A DNA stretch of 64,000 bases from Lachnospiraceae bacterium UBA7143 (GTDB lineage Bacteria; Bacillota; Clostridia; Lachnospirales; Lachnospiraceae), in the NCBI GenBank assembly GCA_002491905.1, contig DKWV01000015.1:69253-133252 (forward strand), read 5' to 3'. The position numbers and the translations under genes are program-made. This document shows, one piece after another, positions 15,804 to 25,211 of the stretch (the stretch's first letter is position 1; every line of letters starts with the position of its first letter). A model generated the notes under the pieces. That model made no database searches, was not told where the DNA came from, and was given only the letters and a program-made list of their open reading frames with translations.

Positions 15804-16874
15804 TTACATTCCCATCTGCTTTGCCACTTCTTCCGCAAAGTTCTCTGACTTCTTCACCATACCCTCACCAACTTCAAAACGAACAATCTTTTCAATAACG
15901 ATTGCTTTATTTACAGAAGCAAGGTATGCCGCAACAGTCTGCTTTCCATCCTCAGCCCTCACATAAGTCTGGTCAAGTAAGCAGATTTCTTTTAAGTGCT
16001 TTGAAACACGTCCCTCTACCAATCCGGTAAAAATCTTATTTTCGGAAATAGCTTCCTTATCCTCAAGCGCAAGACCTGCAAGCTGCGTTGCTGCTTCCTT
16101 AGAGAGGAAATTAGGTAAATAGTTCATGTTGCTCTTTTTCTCGTTATAAATTGCAACATCTTCCTCACTCCATACACCCGAAACAGCCTTATCAAGAAGA
16201 CCCTGTAAAATAGGCTTAGGAAGTGAGAACGGGTCATTTAATGAACTTTCAAGCGTAATTTCTCTTAACTTGGCAAGTTCCTCTGCAGAAATATCATTTC
16301 TTGAGATATACTTGGGACTCATAGCTGCAATCTGCATTGCCACATTGGTAAGAGCTGTCTTTGTTTCATCAGATGCATCACCATTAGCAGCTACAAGGAC
16401 ACCGATCTTTCCGCCGGCATGGATATAAGAAGCAACGCAATCTGCAGAAACGCTTTCAAATCTTCTGATAGAAAGCTTTTCACCAATTGTCAAAGTTTTT
16501 TCATTTAATTCTTCCTTCATTCCAAGGATTTCAGAGACATCTTCACCGTCACCGGCCTTTTCAATGCCTGATGCAAGTGCCTTATCGGCAACTGCCTGTA
16601 CAAATGCCTGGAACACTTCGTTCTTTGCAACGAAGTCTGTTTCGGAATTGACCTCTACAACTGCAGCCTTATTTCCATTAATAGCAACCCGGCAGATACC
16701 TTCAGCCGCAATACGGCTTGCTTTCTTCTCAGCCTTTGCTGCACCGCTTTTTCTTAATACTTCTACTGCTTCATCAATATTGCCGTCGGTTTCGGTAAGC
16801 GCTTTTTTACATTCCATCATACCCGCACCGGTCATCTCTCTCAACTCTTTTACCATTGCTGCTGTAATAGCCAT
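15804..16874 (-). CDS. tsf: Translation elongation factor Ts
   Basis: EF-Ts is the guanine nucleotide exchange factor for EF-Tu. The N-terminal UBA-like domain begins MAITAAMVKELREMTGAG. The core has the conserved SETDFVAKNEVF (about residues 77-88). The C-terminal half has KEICLLDQTYVR. At 356 residues it is longer than the usual 280-310. About 50 extra residues fall between roughly 208 and 280, just before the EGR...LKEICLLDQ motif. The gene also looks more AT-rich than rpsB upstream. It follows rpsB by 72 bp without a terminator, the usual rpsB-tsf operon. Confidence 0.95.
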   Translation of the reverse strand: MAITAAMVKELREMTGAGMMECKKALTETDGNIDEAVEVLRKSGAAKAEKKASRIAAEGICRVAINGNKAAVVEVNSETDFVAKNEVFQAFVQAVADKALASGIEKAGDGEDVSEILGMKEELNEKTLTIGEKLSIRRFESVSADCVASYIHAGGKIGVLVAANGDASDETKTALTNVAMQIAAMSPKYISRNDISAEELAKLREITLESSLNDPFSLPKPILQGLLDKAVSGVWSEEDVAIYNEKKSNMNYLPNFLSKEAATQLAGLALEDKEAISENKIFTGLVEGRVSKHLKEICLLDQTYVRAEDGKQTVAAYLASVNKAIVIEKIVRFEVGEGMVKKSENFAEEVAKQMGM

Positions 16875-16946
16875 CTATTTTCCCTCCTGAATGATCTCCA
16901 ATTATAAATTTCAGCCAGCACCTTCGCAAAATCGCGTCTTCGATGC

Positions 16947-17696
16947 TTACGCCTCCTCGTCGGTCTCCTCAACCTTCTCCGCCTCAGCTTCCTCAGCATA
17001 GCTGTCAGCCTCCGCGCCCTGATTTGCCTCAACGACAGCATCAGCCATCTTGGACACGATCAGCTTCACCGCACGGATCGCATCGTCGTTGCCGGGAATG
17101 ATATAGTCAAGTTCCTCGGGATCGCAGTTCGTATCGCCGATACCGATCAGGGTGATGCCCAGCGTGTGAGCCTCCTGCACGCAGATTCTCTCCTTCTTGG
17201 GATCTACCACAAAGATACAGTCAGGAATTCTGGTCATCTCCTTGATGCCGCCCAGGTTCTTCTCTAACTTCTCCCACTCTTTCCTGATCTTGATAACTTC
17301 CTTCTTAGGCAGTACCTCAAAGGTGCCGTCCTCAGCCATTCTCTCGATGGCCTTTAATCTCTCAATTCTGGACTGGATTGTCTTAAAGTTTGTAAGCATA
17401 CCGCCCAACCATCTCTCATTTACATAGTACATGCCGCAGCGCTCAGCCTCGGTCTTAACCGCATCCTGCGCCTGCTTCTTCGTTCCCACAAAAAGAATCG
17501 TGCCACCCTGTGCAACCACGTCAAACACTGCCCTGTAGGCCTCGTCCACCTTACCCACGGACTTCTGCAGGTCAATGATATGGATGCCGTTTCTCTCCGT
17601 AAAGATATAGGGAGCCATCTTAGGGTTCCATCTTCTCGTCTGATGGCCGAAATGAACACCCGCCTCAAGTAACTGCTTCATTGAAATAACGCTCAT
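16947..17696 (-). CDS. rpsB: 30S ribosomal protein S2
   Basis: A 249-residue S2 protein of the small subunit. It begins MSVISMKQLLEAGVHFGHQT and has RRWNPKMAPYIF, NERWLGGMLTNF and the FVVDPKKE / GDTNCDPEELDYIIPGNDDA signature. An acidic tail rich in Glu/Ala closes it. The start at 17696 has GGAGGT upstream; an in-frame ATG at 17750 has no support. A leader of about 150 nt separates the start from the promoter, room for ribosomal-protein autoregulation, but no known motif was recognised. Confidence 0.97.
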   Translation of the reverse strand: MSVISMKQLLEAGVHFGHQTRRWNPKMAPYIFTERNGIHIIDLQKSVGKVDEAYRAVFDVVAQGGTILFVGTKKQAQDAVKTEAERCGMYYVNERWLGGMLTNFKTIQSRIERLKAIERMAEDGTFEVLPKKEVIKIRKEWEKLEKNLGGIKEMTRIPDCIFVVDPKKERICVQEAHTLGITLIGIGDTNCDPEELDYIIPGNDDAIRAVKLIVSKMADAVVEANQGAEADSYAEEAEAEKVEETDEEA

Positions 17697-17848
17697 GATT
17701 CTACCTCCGTTTGGTTGTCTGCCATATACCTTGCGCCTCCCTGCCACCACAGCCGACCAGAGAAAACTTTCTCTCTGCCCGCCACGGCACCGGCATAGGC
17801 TGGATATATGTGATTAATAAGATTCATGTGCACTGCGCACACTTAGAT

Positions 17849-17877
17849 ACTATAGCATAAAAGAATCCCCCTTGCAA
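17849..17877 (-). promoter_or_regulatory. SigA-type promoter of rpsB-tsf
   Basis: Minus strand: -35 TTGCAA (17872-17877), 17-bp spacer, -10 TATAGT (17849-17854) with an upstream TG. It lies between the motility-locus terminator and rpsB. Confidence 0.8.
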
Positions 17878-17893
17878 GAAGGTGAACGCAAAA

Positions 17894-17939
17894 AGTGCTT
17901 CTAATGCTCATGCCAGTGGACATTTTGCAAAGAAGCACT
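17894..17939 (-). terminator. Terminator ending the motility/chemoreceptor transcript
   Basis: AGTGCTTCT pairs with AGAAGCACT across a 28-nt loop, followed on the minus strand by TTTTTG. It begins 13 bp after the chemoreceptor stop. Confidence 0.75.
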
Positions 17940-17951
17940 AAATTTTGCGTA

Positions 17952-20036
17952 TTAATTCTGGAACATATCCACAATATTTTTCAGTTTCACCACATTCTCC
18001 GAATTAGTCTCCATCAGTTCCGCGTTGCCCTCCACCAGCTGGGATACATCCTGCGTCTTCTGGGCTATGCTGCTGATATTGTCGGCCGCCTCGCCCACCG
18101 TCATCGTAATGTTGTTGACCGAATCCGCGATCTCCACAATGGCCGAAAGCAGCGTTTCCACCTCGACGCCGATAGCTTTCATATTTTCCTCAAAATCGGA
18201 GGCATCCTGCGTATACTTCTCCGCGACACCCATAAAGTCGCTGTAATCTTTGAGCACCGTCTCCTCGAGGAAGGTGAGGATCTCCTGCAGGCAGGACTCC
18301 ATATTCTCCACCGCCTGATTGACCTCTGTGGTGATGCCATTGATATTGCTCACCGTGGAGGAAGTCTGGGATGCCAACCCGCCAATCTCGTCGGCAACCA
18401 CCGCAAAGCCTCTGCCGGCCTCACCCGCCCTCGCCGCCTCGATGGACGCGTTTAAGGCAAGGAGATTTGTCTGTCCGGAAATATCAAGGATGGACTGGGT
18501 GAGCTGGTTGATCTTCTCCACCGCACGCGCCTGCTCCATAGCCGCCGCGCTCCTCTCCTGCACGCCCCGGTACATCTGGGTCGTCTTGCTCTGGGCCTCG
18601 CCGGTTGTGTTCTTCAGATCGTCAGCGCGCCGCTTGCTCTCCAGAGAAGCTTTCTCGCCGTCCCTGGAATTGTCGCGGATGACCTGTGCCCGCTCCCTGA
18701 TCTGGCTTACCGTATTGTTGACGGTCTCCATAGCCGCTGCAGTCTCCTGCATCGCCGCCGCAAGTCCCTGTGTCGTCTCCGTATTCTCCCCGCTCATGCC
18801 TTTCACCCGCTCGGTGGTATCGGACAGTTTCACCAGCGTGTCGTCCAGATCGGAATAGGTCCTCTGAATATCCGCCACCATCGAACGCAGGCTCCCCCTC
18901 ATCTCTCTGAGGGAATTGGCCATATTGCCGCTCTCATCCTGCCGTTTACAGAGTTTATCGCTGTTTGCATTCTTCGCAAAGTTAAACTTGGCCGTATTGG
19001 ATACAATATCACTAATCTGAGTGATCGGTCTGGTAATCGCCAGTCCCATCAGCACACCGATCACCACGGAGATGGCCACCGCAATCAGCATACCGACCAC
19101 AATCAGTGTCGTAATGCGGCTTGCCGCGCTCTTCATCTCCGATTCCGGCGCAGTCAGCACATACTTCATGCCATTGGTAAGTGTCTGATAACACATGTTC
19201 CTTAATTCACCCTGATAGGTGTAATTGAGCGGTTTTCCCTCCGAAGCCGGATCAGACAGTGCCCCGCCGATCACGCCGGACGCATCCGCCTGTGAAACCG
19301 CGGTGCCCGCTTCTATCGCTTTATGGTAAGCAACATTACCGTTGGGGTTTACCAGGAAAGCGGAACCTGTCTCAAACACCGTCGCGTTGTCCACAGTCGC
19401 CGTAAATTTGGCAAAGTCGATATCCATACCGATGATACCGATAGACTCTCCGTCTATGACAATCGGAATAACGTAGGATACCATATAGACGTTGATATTG
19501 GAATTTAAATAAGGATCCATCCATGTCGGCTTCCCATTCTTTACAGGTATGTAATACCAGCCCACATGCTCCAGATCATCCGGCGAGTACATGGAAAAAT
19601 CCGTGGGAACAAGCGCTTCAAACTTTTCCGCATCACTGCTTCTGCTCCAGAATACGCCGCTGTCCGGCTCCGTAAACTCCGGATTATAACGGATATACGC
19701 TGTCAGTGCACCCTCCGTATTGCCGCCGATCTCATAAAGCATCTGCGCCATAATCTCCGTAAAGGCATCGACATATGCTTTATCTGTTTTAAACGCCTGC
19801 ACATCCGTAAGCTGCTGCAGCACTACATGGTACGCCGTGTTGACAGACTGCTCCACCCTGCCCATCTGCGCGTTGAGCTCTTCCGCCTGATTCGCACAGG
19901 CATACATCATTTCCTTCTGGGAATCCTGATACACGGTTTTTCTGGAATTGATAATGCTGACTCCGCCGCAGATGAGGGATGTCAGAAGGGTGCATACAAT
20001 CACCGCGGCCAAAATTCTTGCTTTAATCGATCTCAT
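17952..20036 (-). CDS. Methyl-accepting chemotaxis protein with Cache sensor
   Basis: A 694-residue transmembrane chemoreceptor. Residues 8-30 form the first membrane helix. An extracellular dCache-like domain follows to about 285 (ENIGIIGMDIDF-type motif, GNVAYHK). The second helix is near 290-315 (IVVGMLIAVAISVVIGVLMG), then a HAMP region. The cytoplasmic coiled coil has the signalling tip NLLALNASIEAARAGEAGRG near residue 500. It would feed CheA/CheW encoded in the same locus. The ATG at 20036 has AAAGGAGAGG upstream and follows the MltG-like gene by 32 bp, so it is the last gene of the long transcript. The ligand is unknown. Confidence 0.93.
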   Translation of the reverse strand: MRSIKARILAAVIVCTLLTSLICGGVSIINSRKTVYQDSQKEMMYACANQAEELNAQMGRVEQSVNTAYHVVLQQLTDVQAFKTDKAYVDAFTEIMAQMLYEIGGNTEGALTAYIRYNPEFTEPDSGVFWSRSSDAEKFEALVPTDFSMYSPDDLEHVGWYYIPVKNGKPTWMDPYLNSNINVYMVSYVIPIVIDGESIGIIGMDIDFAKFTATVDNATVFETGSAFLVNPNGNVAYHKAIEAGTAVSQADASGVIGGALSDPASEGKPLNYTYQGELRNMCYQTLTNGMKYVLTAPESEMKSAASRITTLIVVGMLIAVAISVVIGVLMGLAITRPITQISDIVSNTAKFNFAKNANSDKLCKRQDESGNMANSLREMRGSLRSMVADIQRTYSDLDDTLVKLSDTTERVKGMSGENTETTQGLAAAMQETAAAMETVNNTVSQIRERAQVIRDNSRDGEKASLESKRRADDLKNTTGEAQSKTTQMYRGVQERSAAAMEQARAVEKINQLTQSILDISGQTNLLALNASIEAARAGEAGRGFAVVADEIGGLASQTSSTVSNINGITTEVNQAVENMESCLQEILTFLEETVLKDYSDFMGVAEKYTQDASDFEENMKAIGVEVETLLSAIVEIADSVNNITMTVGEAADNISSIAQKTQDVSQLVEGNAELMETNSENVVKLKNIVDMFQN

Positions 20037-20068
20037 AATTCCTCTCCTTTTCACTCTGTTACCCAACT

Positions 20069-20752
20069 CTATTCCTGGCCCGTCACAATTTTTGCAATCT
20101 GCTCATCATTTGCATGAGCCGGGATTTCAAACGTTCCGGGTCTAAGTCTCTTATCATAGCCGTTCGCACACAAAAAGTCATCATAGGAGTCCGCAGAACT
20201 CACAACGCCCGCCTCCGCAAGCTTCTTTGCCACCGTGTAGGAACCGTCACCGCTTGATATGGTCACACTCTTCGCCCTCTCTGTTTCCGGTTTCGGGATG
20301 TCCTCGTCCTGCTTCGTCATCTCGTTGGTATCAGAGGACGGCTTCTTTTTGGCAGGCCCTGAACCGGCAGCCTCCGCTTTGTCCTCTTTCTCCTGCAGAG
20401 ATTCCGGCGTGCCTGCCACTGGTTCTTCCACATCCGGCACAGGTTCCGGTTTTTGCTCCGCCTCCTCCTTTTCCTTCGCCACTGCGATATCCTTCTTCAC
20501 AGTTTCTTCTTTAATATCTTCCTTCTGTGCGGGCGCTGCGGCGGCCCCGTCCTGTCCGGCCTGCGCATCTTCCTCTTTGGAAGACTCCAGCAGGGTGGAA
20601 TCCTCGATCATCCCCAGTTCCTTCGCCCGGGCAATTACTTCGTCATCCGTCATTTTCACTTTTTTCCCACCGCCCGACAGCGCAATTCCCATAATAACAG
20701 CCGTTACTATAATTCCCAGGCCGAGTCCGCGGAAATAATATTTTTTCTCCAT
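20069..20752 (-). CDS. Membrane protein with MltG N-terminal-like domain, no catalytic part
   Basis: A 227-residue protein: membrane helix at about 9-27 (GLGIIVTAVIMGIAL), a long acidic Glu/Pro/Ala linker, and a C-terminal globular piece (SGDGSYTVAKKLAEAGVVSS ... RPGTFEIPAHANDEQIAKIV). The last part resembles the LysM-like domain that precedes the transglycosylase domain of MltG/YceG. The catalytic Glu domain is absent, so a lytic enzyme should not be assumed. The ATG at 20752 directly follows the TAG of the upstream gene; an in-frame ATG at 20767 overlaps it. Confidence 0.75.
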   Translation of the reverse strand: MEKKYYFRGLGLGIIVTAVIMGIALSGGGKKVKMTDDEVIARAKELGMIEDSTLLESSKEEDAQAGQDGAAAAPAQKEDIKEETVKKDIAVAKEKEEAEQKPEPVPDVEEPVAGTPESLQEKEDKAEAAGSGPAKKKPSSDTNEMTKQDEDIPKPETERAKSVTISSGDGSYTVAKKLAEAGVVSSADSYDDFLCANGYDKRLRPGTFEIPAHANDEQIAKIVTGQE

Positions 20753-20753
20753 C

Positions 20754-21908
20754 CTACATACCCTCAAACAGGTCTATCACCAGTTTCACCTCACCAAGAC
20801 CGAGCCCAAGCTCCTTGGCTATCGCCATATTGGACTTGCCCGCCTTGTGAAGCTCCAAGATCCTCTCATTACTATTACGCCCGTTATCCTTTCCCTGGGC
20901 GAAACGGATGTCCACCCCACGGGGCTCCTCCGGCATGGGAACGGACACAGACTCCTTCCTGCCGACAAACTCCCTGCTGCTTCCGAATCCTCTGTCACCA
21001 GCTCCCCTGCTGTCCGCCGGTTCCCGGTTCCCGAAAATGCCCATCTCCGCAAATGCCGCGCTTGTCGAAATATCCGGCTCCTCCGCCACATAATCCGCCT
21101 CGGGTTCATGGATAATCTCCACCCGTTTAGGCCTGATCGGCTGAAAATCGACCTCCTCGTAAGGCTCTTCCTCTGCCTCCGTCGTCTCCCCCGGAACTGG
21201 CTCCGTCACCACCGAAGAAGGCTCATATATCTCTTCTTCCTCCGCCACCGGGAATACCCGGGACGCCTGCACTTCCTCTACCACCTCCTGCGGGTACGTC
21301 CCTGCGCTGTGAATCGACCAGAGATCGGTGCGGGTGTCCTCCACTGCGCCCATCACGGACTGTACTGCCTCCTGCACCGCTTCCTGCGCCTCTTTGGCGG
21401 AGACCTCCGCATGATGAATCCTCGTCAGGGCGCCTTCCGCAGCCTCCTCTGCCGCTTTTGCCTTTTTAGCCGTCTCCCCGGCCGTAATCTCCGCATCGCG
21501 CACAGTCTGCCTGATCTCTTCCGCAACCTGAGTCGCCTGTCCGATATCCGTCATCAGTGTATCGTGCTTATCATTGAGCATATCGTAAAGGAAGGTCACT
21601 TCCTTATGGTTTTTGTTGATTTCTTCCAAAACGGTATCCGAATATTCGTTCACCGCCATAATCTTTTCATTGGCCACGCGCTCCATAGCGCGCTCCGTCT
21701 TTTCGATTGAGTAACCTATGGTCTCGTCCACAATATCGGAAATTTTTTCCCTGACGCTCTCGGCCTCCCCCTCCACCAGTTTCCTGATCTCGGCCTCGCT
21801 GATCAGCTGTACTTCCTCATCCACGTCCTTCTTCCCTGCCGGCAGAAAATATCCCAGAAGAAATACCCCTGCCCCGATGATAATCAGAACGATCTCTATT
21901 ACGCTCAT
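20754..21908 (-). CDS. DUF6115-type membrane-anchored coiled-coil protein
   Basis: A 384-residue protein. An N-terminal membrane helix (4-23) is followed by a long coiled coil (about 35-200), an acidic disordered region, and a C-terminal helix-turn-helix-like motif (ERILELHKAGKSNMAIAKELGLGLGEVKLVIDLF). This arrangement matches DUF6115 proteins found at the end of clostridial motility loci, from memory. The terminal motif resembles MarR/sigma-like helices but DNA binding is unproven. Function unknown; position suggests a structural or regulatory motility role. Confidence 0.7.
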   Translation of the reverse strand: MSVIEIVLIIIGAGVFLLGYFLPAGKKDVDEEVQLISEAEIRKLVEGEAESVREKISDIVDETIGYSIEKTERAMERVANEKIMAVNEYSDTVLEEINKNHKEVTFLYDMLNDKHDTLMTDIGQATQVAEEIRQTVRDAEITAGETAKKAKAAEEAAEGALTRIHHAEVSAKEAQEAVQEAVQSVMGAVEDTRTDLWSIHSAGTYPQEVVEEVQASRVFPVAEEEEIYEPSSVVTEPVPGETTEAEEEPYEEVDFQPIRPKRVEIIHEPEADYVAEEPDISTSAAFAEMGIFGNREPADSRGAGDRGFGSSREFVGRKESVSVPMPEEPRGVDIRFAQGKDNGRNSNERILELHKAGKSNMAIAKELGLGLGEVKLVIDLFEGM

Positions 21909-21947
21909 GCTTCTCCCTTTCGTAATCCGGCTCTACGCTTCCGGAAT

Positions 21948-22265
21948 CTATCCCAGAACGTCAAAGGTACTCACACCTTTAAGCAGCACCTTGCCGTCGT
22001 TTTCCTGCTTCTGCTGCTTCCTGCTCCGACCGCCGTCCCCGTGGTATTCGTTACTCCCCTTTTCCTTTGCGTCGAACTTTTTCTGGCGGTTTTCCGCCTT
22101 ATCCCTCTGGTTGACCCTCTGTGTCTGCCTCTCTACCTGTTTGGTCATCTGCTGCCCGAAGTTAGACTGGTCCACCAGGCCCTTCGTGTCTTCGTTATGC
22201 TTAACGGTAGTAAAATCCTGGGCCCTCGTGATCTGCCCCTGCATTTCCACAAAACCTATCGCCAT
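21948..22265 (-). CDS. Small hydrophilic protein in motility locus (105 aa)
   Basis: A Lys/Gln/Asp-rich, probably disordered protein (MAIGFVEMQGQITRAQDFT at the start, DVLG at the end). It has no signal peptide or membrane segment. It lies 20 bp downstream of fapA and 39 bp before the DUF6115 gene. The family is not recognised, although small Gln-rich proteins at this spot are common in related loci. Confidence 0.65.
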   Translation of the reverse strand: MAIGFVEMQGQITRAQDFTTVKHNEDTKGLVDQSNFGQQMTKQVERQTQRVNQRDKAENRQKKFDAKEKGSNEYHGDGGRSRKQQKQENDGKVLLKGVSTFDVLG

Positions 22266-22285
22266 AGCTACACCTCTCTCGCACG

Positions 22286-23875
22286 CTAGAACGGCGCCAT
22301 CTTAACGTCTCCACGCTGCCTGATGAACCGACAGTAGTGCGTGGTTTTCTGCACTACCATAGAGACATCCCCGATACAGATACGCGTGCCAGGATATACC
22401 TCCCCCTTTACGCGGACCACTGTTTCCGAGGGGCTCATCATCAATTTCTGCAGATCCTCAATCTCCTTATTTGCCGCCTCTATCGCGTCAGTCTTCTGTT
22501 TATTTAACGCCGCCATAGACTGTATCTGCTGAATCTGTTCCGGACTCAGCTTCGCTCCCTTGGCAAGCTTTTGCTTCGCTGTAATCAGTGTGGGCTGCAC
22601 CGTCTGAAGAATCCTGGTGTCCTCCCCGATCTGCTTCTGCAGCTGATTTAACCGCTCCTTAAGCTTGGGATCAGTTCCCACTTCCACAATGGTGTCAGCA
22701 CCCATCTCCGAGCCGAGGGTTTTCACATTGATGCTGCCCGTGGCGCAGACCTTTCCGCCTGTGATAAATCCGCGTCTGCCGTCCACGTTCACCTCTCCGC
22801 CCGCGGTCACCCTGCTGTGCAGGATAGATTCGGAAGTCACATACCCGTCCGCCTCGGCGGTGGCATTTTCCAAAAATTTCGCCACGATATTGCCGCCGGC
22901 CTTCAGGACGCCGCGCCCCATACCGTTCATGCCCCTGGCGATAATAATATTGCCGCCGGCTGTAAGCTGCGCGCCCTCCACAACGCCCTTCACCATGATG
23001 TCCCCTTTGGCCGTCACCTGGAAGTTCGTCGCCACGTTGCCGTTGATCTGTACGTTTCCCTCGTAATCAATATTTCCCGTGGAATTATCCACATTCTCCA
23101 CCACCAGCTCGTCGGAGACAAAGACCGATCCCTCCACCAGCTCCACATGTCCGTCCACCTGTGCGGTGAGCACGGTGCGGTCCTCGGACAGCTCGATATT
23201 ATGCCCGAATTTCAGGGTCTCCTTGCGAACTTCCGCAGGAAGGATCCGGTTGCCTGACAGATCCTCGCCCGGCTCGCCCGGCTGCTCAGGATGCAGAACC
23301 GCCAGCACATCTCCCTTATTGCAATGGTTTAGTATATTCAGATGGAAGAAATCTACGCTTCCGTCCTCATTCAAAGTAGGCTTTGCCTTTTTATCCGTAT
23401 TAAATTTATATTCAATCCAGGCATTCTTACCCTGAACGGGGTCACGTCCTTCGGCTATGAGAAATTCCTCCAGGTACTCCCTCTTAGCAAAATATCCCTC
23501 AATGACCTCCGTGCGGATGCCGGCCTTGATCCCACGGTGCCGGAGATCCTTTATGAACTCTTCGGACGTCATGTCCTCGCCGCCCTCGGAAGCCGCATAA
23601 AACTTCACAAAGGCCTGCATCTTGTCAGGCCCCACTCTCAGCTTATAGCATTCTCTCTCCGGAAACTTCATCTCGTTTCCAAGACGAACCTCCTGCTCCG
23701 CCTCCACCGCATTCTCCACTGCCCGCCTGAGCATCTGTGGATCGCAGACATAAGCCTTCATCGTCAGGTACTCGACCACATCGCCTATGTCGACGGGTTT
23801 TCCCTCCCCTGTCGGAGGAAACAGCTTGAGCAGCGTCGCACCCTCCCGGTTTGCCAATCTGAAATATCCGTTCAT
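22286..23875 (-). CDS. fapA: FapA/DUF342 flagellar assembly protein A-like
   Basis: A 529-residue cytoplasmic protein of the DUF342 family. The N-terminal half is alpha/beta. The middle consists of Gly-rich beta-helix turns (IDYEGNVQINGNVATNF, GDIMVKGVVEGAQLTAGGNIIIARGMNG, AEADGYVTSESIL). A coiled coil follows (about 420-475) and a short beta segment closes it. The homologue in Vibrio influences polar flagellation and glucose signalling; the role in Clostridia is not established. It sits 14 bp after the sigma-28 gene. Confidence 0.85.
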   Translation of the reverse strand: MNGYFRLANREGATLLKLFPPTGEGKPVDIGDVVEYLTMKAYVCDPQMLRRAVENAVEAEQEVRLGNEMKFPERECYKLRVGPDKMQAFVKFYAASEGGEDMTSEEFIKDLRHRGIKAGIRTEVIEGYFAKREYLEEFLIAEGRDPVQGKNAWIEYKFNTDKKAKPTLNEDGSVDFFHLNILNHCNKGDVLAVLHPEQPGEPGEDLSGNRILPAEVRKETLKFGHNIELSEDRTVLTAQVDGHVELVEGSVFVSDELVVENVDNSTGNIDYEGNVQINGNVATNFQVTAKGDIMVKGVVEGAQLTAGGNIIIARGMNGMGRGVLKAGGNIVAKFLENATAEADGYVTSESILHSRVTAGGEVNVDGRRGFITGGKVCATGSINVKTLGSEMGADTIVEVGTDPKLKERLNQLQKQIGEDTRILQTVQPTLITAKQKLAKGAKLSPEQIQQIQSMAALNKQKTDAIEAANKEIEDLQKLMMSPSETVVRVKGEVYPGTRICIGDVSMVVQKTTHYCRFIRQRGDVKMAPF

Positions 23876-23889
23876 ATATCCCCCTATTC

Positions 23890-24675
23890 CTATTTTCTTC
23901 TGTCAGTGTCCGTGAGGATGCCGATATAATCACCCAGCCTTCCTCTCATCTTCTGCAGGGCCCTGGTGTGGAGCTGAGAAATTCTCGACTCGGACACCTC
24001 CAATATATTGCTGATTTCCTTCAGGGTCAGATCTTCGTAATAATAGAGAACGATTACCTTGCGCTCCTTTTCCGTCAAAAGCTCAAGCGCCTGCACCAGC
24101 GTCTTCTTCAGCTCATCCCTCTCCAGAATCTCCTCCGGAGAATCAAAGGCTGCGCTCTTCGTGCTCCCGGCTTCGTTGGAAACCTCGCTCCCCTGTTCTA
24201 AAAATTCGTTCAGTGACACCACATTGGTGATCTTCATCTGGGACTGCCACTCAAGATACTCCTCGTCCGTAATACCCAGAATCTTTGCAATTTCCTCGTC
24301 CGTGGCGCTTCTGCCATACTGCGTCTCTATCTCCTTGATGGCCGCGTCAATCCTCTTCTGCTTCTGCCTGATAGTACGCGGAATCCAGTCCATCTTGCGG
24401 ATCTGATCCAGAATAGCGCCCCGTATTCTCAGGCTGGCATAGGTTTCAAACTTGACATCCTTCAGGCAGTCAAACTTATCAATGGCATCAATCAGTCCAA
24501 ATATCCCATAGCTCACCAGGTCTTCATATTCCACATTATATCCTAGGTACATGCTGAGCCGTCCGGCCACCACCTTTACCAGGGGTGCATATTCCAATAT
24601 GATCTTTTCCCGTATCTCGGGAGACTTTGTATTCGCATAGTCCTCCCAGAGTTTCTTTTTGCCTGTATCGTCCAT
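23890..24675 (-). CDS. fliA: RNA polymerase sigma-28 factor (FliA/SigD/WhiG family)
   Basis: A 261-residue sigma factor that should direct late flagellar and chemotaxis genes. Region 2 has EYAPLVKVVAGRLSMYL, YEDLVSYGIFGLIDAIDKFD and FETYASLRIRGAILDQIRKMDWIPR, diagnostic of the sigma-28 group. Region 3 is KEIETQYGRSATDEEIAKIL. Region 4 is LLTEKERKVIVLYYYEDLTLKEI with the SESRISQLHTRAL helix-turn-helix. It lies 63 bp after a small membrane-protein gene. No flgM gene was seen in the window. Confidence 0.95.
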   Translation of the reverse strand: MDDTGKKKLWEDYANTKSPEIREKIILEYAPLVKVVAGRLSMYLGYNVEYEDLVSYGIFGLIDAIDKFDCLKDVKFETYASLRIRGAILDQIRKMDWIPRTIRQKQKRIDAAIKEIETQYGRSATDEEIAKILGITDEEYLEWQSQMKITNVVSLNEFLEQGSEVSNEAGSTKSAAFDSPEEILERDELKKTLVQALELLTEKERKVIVLYYYEDLTLKEISNILEVSESRISQLHTRALQKMRGRLGDYIGILTDTDRRK

Positions 24676-24738
24676 TCTGAGCCCCTATTCACCTTTTTGT
24701 AACCGCTCAGTGCCCCCGCAGTTACCTTTTTTTCATTC

Positions 24739-25128
24739 CTACTCCGAAGGTTCCTTTTCTATGACCTCGCCCTCCTCCATGTGGGCCTCCTGTATCTGAA
24801 TTTCAAATCTGTCCAGCATGATTTGCAGGATCCGTCCCACAAAGTAAAATCCCAACAGCACGCACAGCAGAACAACCAGCATCGTCTGAAGCTCATAGTG
24901 CAGAATACGCATGGTAATGCTGACGACTGCCCCAGCAAGTAACATGACAAAAGGAGGGATCAATCTGCGCTTTTTCGCCTTCGCTTGTCTCTCCTCTTCC
25001 TCTCTCTTTTCCCGTGCCTCGCGCTGGGCCGCAGTTTCAATCTCTTCCGGCTCCAGCCCGTCTTCCGTTTCTTCTTCCGTCTTCGGAGCGTCCGCCGCTT
25101 CTTCGCTGTTCTTCTCTTCCCAGTCCAC
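24739..25128 (-). CDS. Small membrane protein between cheD and fliA (129 aa)
   Basis: Starts with GTG at 25128 (GGAAGGG upstream). Residues 1-50 are strongly acidic. Two hydrophobic segments follow at about 58-78 and 80-105. The C-terminal tail is again acidic. A gene of this type is often found between cheD and the sigma factor in related genomes, but no function is known to me. Confidence 0.65.
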   Translation of the reverse strand: MDWEEKNSEEAADAPKTEEETEDGLEPEEIETAAQREAREKREEEERQAKAKKRRLIPPFVMLLAGAVVSITMRILHYELQTMLVVLLCVLLGFYFVGRILQIMLDRFEIQIQEAHMEEGEVIEKEPSE

Positions 25129-25211
25129 TTTATTACCCTTCCATTATCTTCCTATCTTCTATCCTCTATTTTCTGTCTTCTTCCCTCTTCAGAATCAGAT
25201 CTCCCCCAGGA

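Noticed and set aside
20069..20752. Annotation as the lytic transglycosylase MltG
   Set aside because: Only the small N-terminal-like domain is present; the catalytic domain is missing.
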